In this document: positions 57,435 through 64,000 of the stretch, piece by piece | Position numbering within the stretch: position 1 is the stretch's first letter | How the letters are laid out: each line of letters opens with the position of its first letter | DNA from: Aurifilum marmelostoma | Taxonomy: Eukaryota; Ascomycota; Sordariomycetes; Diaporthales; Cryphonectriaceae | Assembly: GCA_027559495.1 (NCBI GenBank) | Contig: JAMXSV010000024.1 | Coordinates: forward strand, 558,001-622,000 | DNA length: 64,000 nucleotides | Direction: 5' to 3' | Program-made: the position numbers and the translations under genes | The notes under the pieces: model-generated | Database searches by the model: none | What the model saw: only the letters and a program-made list of their open reading frames with translations | Told to the model about the DNA's origin: nothing

Positions 57435-58304
57435 AGACGGCCACCATGCCACCATCTTCTACGCTTCTACCTGGCCACATTTTTTGGTAATTGCCCTAAT
57501 TGTTATATGTACTTCAGGTAAATGGGTTTGACTTTCTGATATGATTTTTCCCGGTGTTCGGTGTCAGGCGTGGCGTAACAGGACATGCATGGCCTTTACG
57601 AAGAGAACAGACATGATTATTACCAGTTGGCCCCACAGCGCCGAAAGCATCTATTTTGGCGTTTGTATTTTTGGTTGTTTTGTTTCCACTTGTCTGTTTT
57701 CTTGTTTTCCTGCCTCAGTTCTTCTCATGGCAATGCACATGGAATGCCTGCAAACGACATTGTCCAGCACAAGAGTTTTTATGATGAACGTTGTTTAGCG
57801 TTTTGTTTACGAGGACATATCCATGTATCCGCATTTGAAGTTTTCACTCTTGATCGAGTCCCATATTGCTACAATGAATGAGACAATGTACAAGGCTCAC
57901 ATACCCAGTTCATGATTCCCCCTCTCACATCTCTTGTTTCCTGTGCATGTTCACGCCGACCAATCGGTCTGATTAGATGAAGGGAAGATGGCAGCTAGGC
58001 GTATCGTAACCAATAACTGCTTACCTAGCTGGATGCAGAATACAGTCCCCACGTCGTGCAAACACCTCTCGGAAGGTTCTGTTACTGAAACATCCTGGCG
58101 TGAACGTTGGCGCGAACGTCAGCCCTACTCTCGAACAAAGCTGCGTAACCCAACCACCAGCCTTCCCGTGTCAGCAAGTAGAACCTCCCTCCTAACACCA
58201 AGAGAACCCGAGCCTTACCTGCCTTATTCACGGTGAAATTGTGATACTCGACCTAGATAACAATTCCTGGAGTTGCATGAGGGGGTCAGAAATTAGACAC
58301 CCAG

Positions 58305-58317
58305 CCCCCCCCCCCCC
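58305..58317 (+). repeat. Poly(C) tract, 13 bp
   Basis: Uninterrupted C run in intergenic DNA. Confidence 0.9.
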
Positions 58318-59768
58318 AGCCGCCTGTGTTGTTCTGGCCCCCACACCTGTTCATTCCCCTTCCCGAACTCCCAGGGGCTCTGCGGAAGGGCTGTGCATTA
58401 GGCAGATGTAGGAAAGGAGGGGTGAGGAGGGTCTCGTGACGGGTCGTGCGATGTCACTGGCGCCAATGGTGTCGGGTTTTCAACCACTGGGCTGGTGTTC
58501 TGTTGGAGCGAGAGTGGAGTGTATTTCGTGTTAGACGGACGCCACCTCATTAAAGAAAAAAAAAGATTCCTGCTTGCTGATTGTGTGATATCATGGCACG
58601 ACAGCTCTGGCAGCATTGCGGTGTCCCGGGCTGCGGCTTTTGAGACAAAGGGGCTTCTTGGGACGGGAAGAAGAGAACCAAGAAGCAGGCAAGGTTAGAA
58701 AGACGGCTGTCTCGTGGCAGATGCAGGGGAGCATGATTAGCAGGTGGCGTGGATGTGAGACCCTCGACAGTTCGTGCTCGGGGGTTTCATTTGATGCTAA
58801 GAACCTCGAGGGGTCGCGGATCATTACCTGCATCTGCATGGTAACTACACAGTCAAGGTCCGCCGAGACGACCACTGAGGGCTACTGCTGATGGATACTT
58901 GGGCGGTGAGGAGTATCGTCCGTGTCTCAAAGCCACATGCAGGCCTATTGGTGAGAATCGAGTTCCCGCTCACAAGGTGAGCAGATGTGACGCAGCGAGG
59001 ACTCAGCAGACGTTGTGCAGACTATCCTTCACCGTCTAAAAAGTTGTGGCTGTTCTACACTAATTACGCCATGTCCAGGATTCAGGAACGAATTGTTCCA
59101 GTCCTAATACGAGGAATGTGTCACTGACCCGTTCTACGAAGGTGGAGAGACAATGAAATTATATCAGAAGTGATGTAGGAAAGATATGAGTGTACAATGG
59201 CAGAGACCCAAATTGTCCGATCATTGCTAGAAGAACAAAGCATTCTCAAAGTGCTTGAGAAGAATGGGGTAGTATTCATAAACATCATACTTAGCATGGC
59301 ACTTGCTAAAGCAGAACGTAAATGAAGTTGCCAGTGCTCTAACGAAAGAATAGGAATGAGTAACAAGTCTATATTTATATATTATATTGTCCTTATCACG
59401 CTGAATAGAGTACTTATGAGCCACATGTTAGCAGACTCTGACCATAGTCAGGAGATCATGGCTGAGCTTTATTCAGTGTGAATAGGGGGACTGATGATCG
59501 ACTCAACAAGTAATCATGATTACAGAGAGAAGTCTTGTACGAGGTATTTGTGTGATGCATGGAACGTCCAAGGGCGGTCAAGAATCATGAGCGTGGGAGG
59601 CTGTGGACTTGACTGAAGAGAAAGACGGATGCCCCAAGGCTCTGTGGATTGATTTGGTCATTATATCGGGCAATATCTCCCAGACTGCTATAATAGTTGA
59701 CTTGATACCCTCACGCTTTGATACACTTAGATTGAATATCCACAGAAAGACATAATCGAGGTAAAGTA

Positions 59769-59780
59769 GGGGGGGGGGGG
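59769..59780 (+). repeat. Poly(G) tract, 12 bp
   Basis: Uninterrupted G run just beyond the stop codon of the metallo-beta-lactamase-fold gene. Confidence 0.9.
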
Positions 59781-59796
59781 CAGACACGCGAAACAA

Positions 59797-60971
59797 CTAG
59801 AGCAAAGCATCCTTAAAGTCCTTCAGAAATGCCCAGCGTCCCTTATCCACCCATCCCTTGGAAGCAAAATCGTTCGCAGACGCTGGAAAGAACTCGAGCA
59901 CATCCAGCAGGCTAGCATCATGCGCGACGACCACCAGCACCTTGTCCTGCGCATCCGCCTCCTGCAGCTTGGCAATCGTCCTCTCGGCCTCTTCGGCATC
60001 CAGAGTGACGCCCCCCTGGCGACCGTGTAGAAGGGCTTGGTCGTGTCGCCGTGCGGAAGCAGGTGCTCGAACAGCGAGCCGGGACACGGCATCGTCGCCC
60101 GGACCTCCAGCGGGTGCGGCGAGATGGACTCCGGGAGAGGCAGGTAGGCGGACGGGCGGAACTCGCCGGCCTGGTGGCTCGCGTCGCCGCCCATGAGGAT
60201 GTACGAGTCCGGTGCGCTGGTCACGCGGGCCAGGCCGCAGAGGTGGCCGATGGCGTGGCCAGGGCTGTTGAGGAGGTAGAACGAGCCGTCGCCAAAGTAG
60301 TCAAACGACTCGAAGCGCCCAACCTTTTTGTCTGGGCTGAAGGCGATCTCCTTGAGCTCCCGCCCGGCGTAGTCGGATTCGAGAATCACGGACTCTGTGT
60401 TTGCAGGGTAGCCTGGGAGGAAGGCGTCCTTGAACCCCGGCCCGACGATGAGGGCTGTGGACGGTCCAAAGGTGGATGGATCTCCTGTGTGGTCAAAGTG
60501 CCAGTGACTCCAGACGATGCCCTCAATGCTCGAGGCGGGAATGCCGTTTTCCTCGAGGATCTCATGCACGTCCTTCTTGATGGTGAGCTTTGTTTCGAGC
60601 TGCTTGACCATGCCCAGTGAGACTGGAGACATCTTCTTCCAGTCCTTGCGGACGCCAAGGTCGAACACGAGCCTGCGGCCAGACGGGTGCTCGATCAGGA
60701 AGGAATATGATGGCCCTTCGAGCGTGTCATATCCCTTCGTGACGGGCGTGAAGAAGAAAGTCACTGGGATACCTCCGATCCATGATGTAGTGTCGATAAC
60801 TGAAGTTCTGAGTCAGTTTGACAGAACTGGATGGAATGCCATGCATCATCGCATGATGCACGCGAGCGAATGGTGTTGAAAAAAGGAACAGGTATGTCGT
60901 TATTGCTTACTTCGAACGCTAACTGTAGCCGACGAGGGCTCGATCTCGAACTTGGGGACTGATTGAGCCAT
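59797..60971 (-). CDS. Metallo-beta-lactamase-fold hydrolase (lactonase-like), one frame break
   Basis: Exons 60971-60911 and 60799-59797 (intron 111 bp, GTAAGC/TCAG). About 353 residues after frame correction. The binuclear metal motif SHWHFDHTGD (His119, His121, Asp123, His124) follows the EGIVW strand; further ligands are expected in HAIGHLCG and GGDASHQAGEFRPS. The latter and the C-terminal VVVAHDASLL are typical of the AttM/AhlD-like branch that includes N-acyl-homoserine lactonases, so a lactone or ester substrate is possible but unproven. No signal peptide, hence probably cytosolic. The frame breaks at a run of six C (plus strand, 60011-60016): FYTVAR must continue as GVTLDAEEAERTIAKLQEAD, needing one more or two fewer G on the minus strand. 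Taken literally, the protein would lose its last 80 or so native residues. Confidence 0.83.
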
Positions 60972-62092
60972 TGCAAGAAGCACTACTTCGATTGACACTG
61001 ACCGTAAAGGATTGGATACAGAGTCACGTACGAGCGTGCTTCATAAATGTTTATGCTGTCCATCATCTCTCTAAGATCTCACTCATCCTGTCTTCGGCTT
61101 ACATTTGAGCCGGACCCCTCTCTCGCTGACCAATTATCAGGAGCGTAGATATTCCTCTGCAGATGCATCCTCATGATGGTGAGGAGATCTTTATGCGACG
61201 TCACCCTTCCTGTGAGGTATATCCGAGAGTGGAGTCGTAACCAGACAACGAGTTCGCTATACGGCTCGCACATCGCCACAGAGATTGCAGAGATATGAGA
61301 TCATACCTTCTCATCCTGAAGGGAGATTTTTGTTTTTAACCGAAAATTTCCAGAATTGCGTTACTCAAAACGATGGCTGGAGCATCTATGCAGTAGAGCG
61401 AGGTAGGTTGTGTATGGATAAAGTTGTCCACCGTTTGAGTCCGTCCTGCAGCTTGATCACGGCATGAGTGATGGAATCAGCACCATGCATCTCTGCTGCA
61501 TATTTTTTGATGAGTACTTGGGTATCCTTGGAGCTTGGCAAGATGATCAGGCGGAGGAAGAGTCAAGAAAACCAATTCTCGCCTGAGATATGCATCATGG
61601 AATATTACTGCATGCTGTAGAAGGCAAACAGAAGCAGGACACTGCCGTGCTCTTTGAGTCTCAGCGGCTTCAAGAAGCCCCGGGATTTTCCCGCGTCTGG
61701 CCAGATGCTGCCGGCGCGGAACCGATATGAGTGACAAGAACGCCTTGGCTTATCAAAGTTCATCTACAAACATCCATGATGATAAAACGCAGTGGAGACT
61801 AGCTGACTTGTTATTTACATTGTTGACTACTCCTGTCGGAGACTTGCACGGCTTTGCATTCGCTGGATGATATAGTCTATATTTTTCTTTCTTTCCCTCC
61901 CTGCCATTGAGTGAGAGCCCTGGCCAGCCCAAAAAAAACCAGGAAACTTAGTCCCAATCCTATTCATGTATGTCATCAACATCTGGAAACAGCCTACAAA
62001 ACGAACGAACGAGCCCCCAGAACGCCTAGCAAGCACATTTGGTCCTACACAAGTACAACCGTTCTCGTTCTGGGCTTCGCACAGTCGGCCAA
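60972..62092. other. Intergenic: promoter of the hydrolase gene and FAS2 3' region
   Basis: About 1.1 kb, moderately AT-rich, no supportable gene. Confidence 0.6.
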
Positions 62093-64000
62093 CTACTGGA
62101 TTTTGGCCAGAGCAATGGCGAAGCTTTGTGTGTCTGCGTGGGAGACGGAGACACTGATGTCCGACACGCCCATCTCTTTAGCCACCTCGGCAGCGCGGCC
62201 GTGAAGCTATTGTTCTAGTTAGTAAGCTGTGTAGCACAACGGTGTGGTGGCTAGTATGAACTTACATGAACGACAGGAGCACCATTCTCGTTGTTCAGCA
62301 CCTCAATGTCGATCAAAGGAGCACCGCCACCCATGCTGGGAGCATTGAAGCTCTTGAAGACGGCCTCCTTCGCGCTCCACTTGCCGGCGAAGGAGCTCCT
62401 TGGCTCCGGGGCCTTCTTGCAATACGCAATCTCCTTCGCTGTGAAGTTGCGCTCGATAAAGGTGTCATTCTCAATGTTGAAGCTGGGGATGTCCTCGACG
62501 TCGACGCCAACGTTGGAGTGCTTGGTCCGCAGTTGTGCCGCAAGCTGTTGTATCGTCTCGTATGCGCTCGATCCCTTCTCCGCCCCAATCGTCGGCTTAG
62601 ACAGCGACATGAAGTTAGACGGGAAGGTGAGCTCGGCTGACTTCTTATTCTCGGTGACGCGAGCATCGGGGTTGAGCAAGACCTGGCTGAGCTGCTCGTC
62701 GGTGTAAGGAGCATGAGTCTTGGCAACGAAGAGGGTGTTGTTGATCATGCCATTATGGAAGAAGCGGTAGGCCTTCTTCTGCCTGGCGGCGAGCCTGCTG
62801 CAGTAAGACCTGTAGGTGGCCTCATCGAGAGTCGCAAACAGGTACTTAGGGTGGACGCCGATGGCCTGGGCACCCTTCTGGCCGAAGCCGAAGGAGGTGA
62901 CGGAGAACGCCTTGATGCCGTCGGTCTGAATGCTGCGGCTGGGGTAGACGATGTAGTCGAACTTTTCCATAACCTCGTCAACGTTGTCGGCATTGCGGTT
63001 ACCGGGGACGAGACCGGTGTTGAGCACTTGGAGACAGCCGTTCATCATCCATGCACCTGCGGCGCCCTTGGGGTGACCGGTGAGATACTTTTGGAAGATA
63101 CCGAGGACGGCATTGCCCTTCTTGCGACCCAGGTGCTCTAGCTGCTGGCAAATGACAGACGATTCGTTCTTGTCGTTGGCTTTGGTGGAGGTACCGTGGA
63201 AGGAGGCGACATCGAGGTCGTCAATGGTGAGACCCCAAGTAGCCAGGGCTCCACGGAGAGGAGCGATGCTGGTGTCTTGCTTCCAGAAGTTGTTGCCAAA
63301 GCTGCGCAGAACTTCCTTCTCCTGCCTCTCGGCCTCCTTCTTGATGTGCTGGACACGGTCGAGAGTGTAGGACTTCTCGTCGAACTCTGTGCCTTGAGAC
63401 TTCATGGCCTCGACTTCTTCGGCAAGGTATTCGCGCTCATTCGCGGCCCATTGCTTGATCTGGTTCTTGCGCAGCTCGATCTGGCGCTTCCGGTACTTGA
63501 TGTCAAGCAGAGGCGAAGGGAACTTTCCAGGGTTCTCGCGAGCCGTGGTTAGCACACCCTGACCAGGCGCCGGTACAGAACGGCCAATCTTGTCCGAAGC
63601 AGTCGTAGTCAGCGCCAGAATACCATGGATGGGGACTCCCATGTCGAGCGCAAGCTTGGCGGTCATGATGACCTGCACACCACATCCCTGAGACTCCATG
63701 AAGCCGTTTCTGGTGGTAGTGGTAGGTCGAGACATTTCCTTAGGCGTGCGACCGTGAGCAAACTCGTCGACGGCGTTGCTGGTTGCCTTCATGTTGGCAA
63801 ACTCATAAGAGCCTTCCTCGCCAAAGTCGTCAAAGCCACCAACGAAGCAGACACGTGCCTTGCCCTCCATGATGGTCTCGTAGCCAATGTCGACGGACTC
63901 AACAGCCGTCGCGCAGGCGCCAACAGGCGTCTTGATAGGACCAGAAGAGGAAATCAACAACATGTTGACCCATGCAGCCATAGTGTTGATGAAGGACTCC
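62093..64000 (-). CDS. fas2: Fatty acid synthase alpha subunit, ketosynthase and phosphopantetheinyl-transferase part (5' partial)
   Basis: The gene continues beyond the right edge. Visible exons: 64000-62266 and 62206-62093. Fungal type I FAS alpha makes palmitate with the beta subunit in the cytosolic alpha6-beta6 complex. Seen here: the ketosynthase nucleophile loop PVGACATAVESVDIGYETI, GGFDDFGEEGSYEFANM, the catalytic His motifs ASFHGTSTKANDKNES and TGHPKGAAGAW, and the C-terminal PPT domain that primes the ACP (VDVEDIPSF, FTAKEIAYC, FAGKWSAKEAVFKSF), ending ...FAIALAKIQ after the last splice. The intron (59 bp) separates GAPVVH from LHGRAAEVAKEMG. Frame is intact throughout, unlike several neighbours. 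The missing N-terminal part would hold the MPT, ACP and ketoreductase regions. Confidence 0.97.

Larger units (their letters stand above)
57435..59796. other. Convergent intergenic region
   Basis: About 2.4 kb between two 3' ends, without a supportable gene. Contains C13 (58305-58317) and G12 (59769-59780) tracts. The stretch 59100-59700 is clearly more AT-rich. Confidence 0.55.

Overview
The window reads as nuclear DNA of a filamentous ascomycete, most likely a Sordariomycete. The evidence is short introns (about 55-120 bp, GT..AG, with CTAAC/CTGAC-like branch points), C-rich third codon positions, UTR-sized gaps, and gene families typical of Pezizomycotina: a BED plus Zn2Cys6 transcription factor, a DUF300 protein, a fungal type I FAS alpha subunit and MRP51. 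No transposon, tRNA gene, CRISPR array or prokaryotic feature was seen.

Layout from left to right: the 3' end of exocyst sec5 (+); a BED/Zn2Cys6 regulator (+); a DUF300/TMEM184-type membrane protein (-); the giant lipid-transfer protein gene csf1 (+, about 9.8 kb); a short-chain dehydrogenase (-); a spliced gene for a 76-residue secreted cysteine-rich protein (-); an MFS drug transporter (+); methylenetetrahydrofolate reductase (+); an RBM26/27-type CCCH/RRM RNA-binding protein (-); a Ser/Thr-rich membrane protein (-); eEF2 (-); mitoribosomal MRP51 (+); RPS17 (+); the RTR1/RPAP2 CTD phosphatase (-); the actin-patch SH3 protein BBC1 (+); a 7.65-kb gene-poor interval; a conserved protein of unknown function (+); a metallo-beta-lactamase-fold hydrolase (-); and the C-terminal half of FAS2 (-), which runs off the right edge. 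Most of it is housekeeping sequence; eEF2, MRP51, RPS17 and RTR1 form a small translation/transcription neighbourhood. The accessory-looking genes are the SDR, the secreted protein, the MFS transporter, the S/T-rich protein and the hydrolase.

The two observations most worth following are these. (1) A small secreted protein with eight cysteines and a CC doublet at each end of its cysteine core lies at 21055-21366; it is split by an 81-bp intron and invisible to simple ORF calling. (2) Seven coding frame breaks, in six unrelated genes, all fall exactly on C or G runs of 5-6 bases (9996, 19377, 19418, 24283, 47354, 56692, 60011). In every case a one-base correction restores a protein that fits its family. 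This looks like systematic homopolymer error in the assembly, but real C/G-tract instability or +1 slippage at CCC-C is not excluded by sequence alone. The intergenic DNA also carries six C/G tracts of 12-13 bp.
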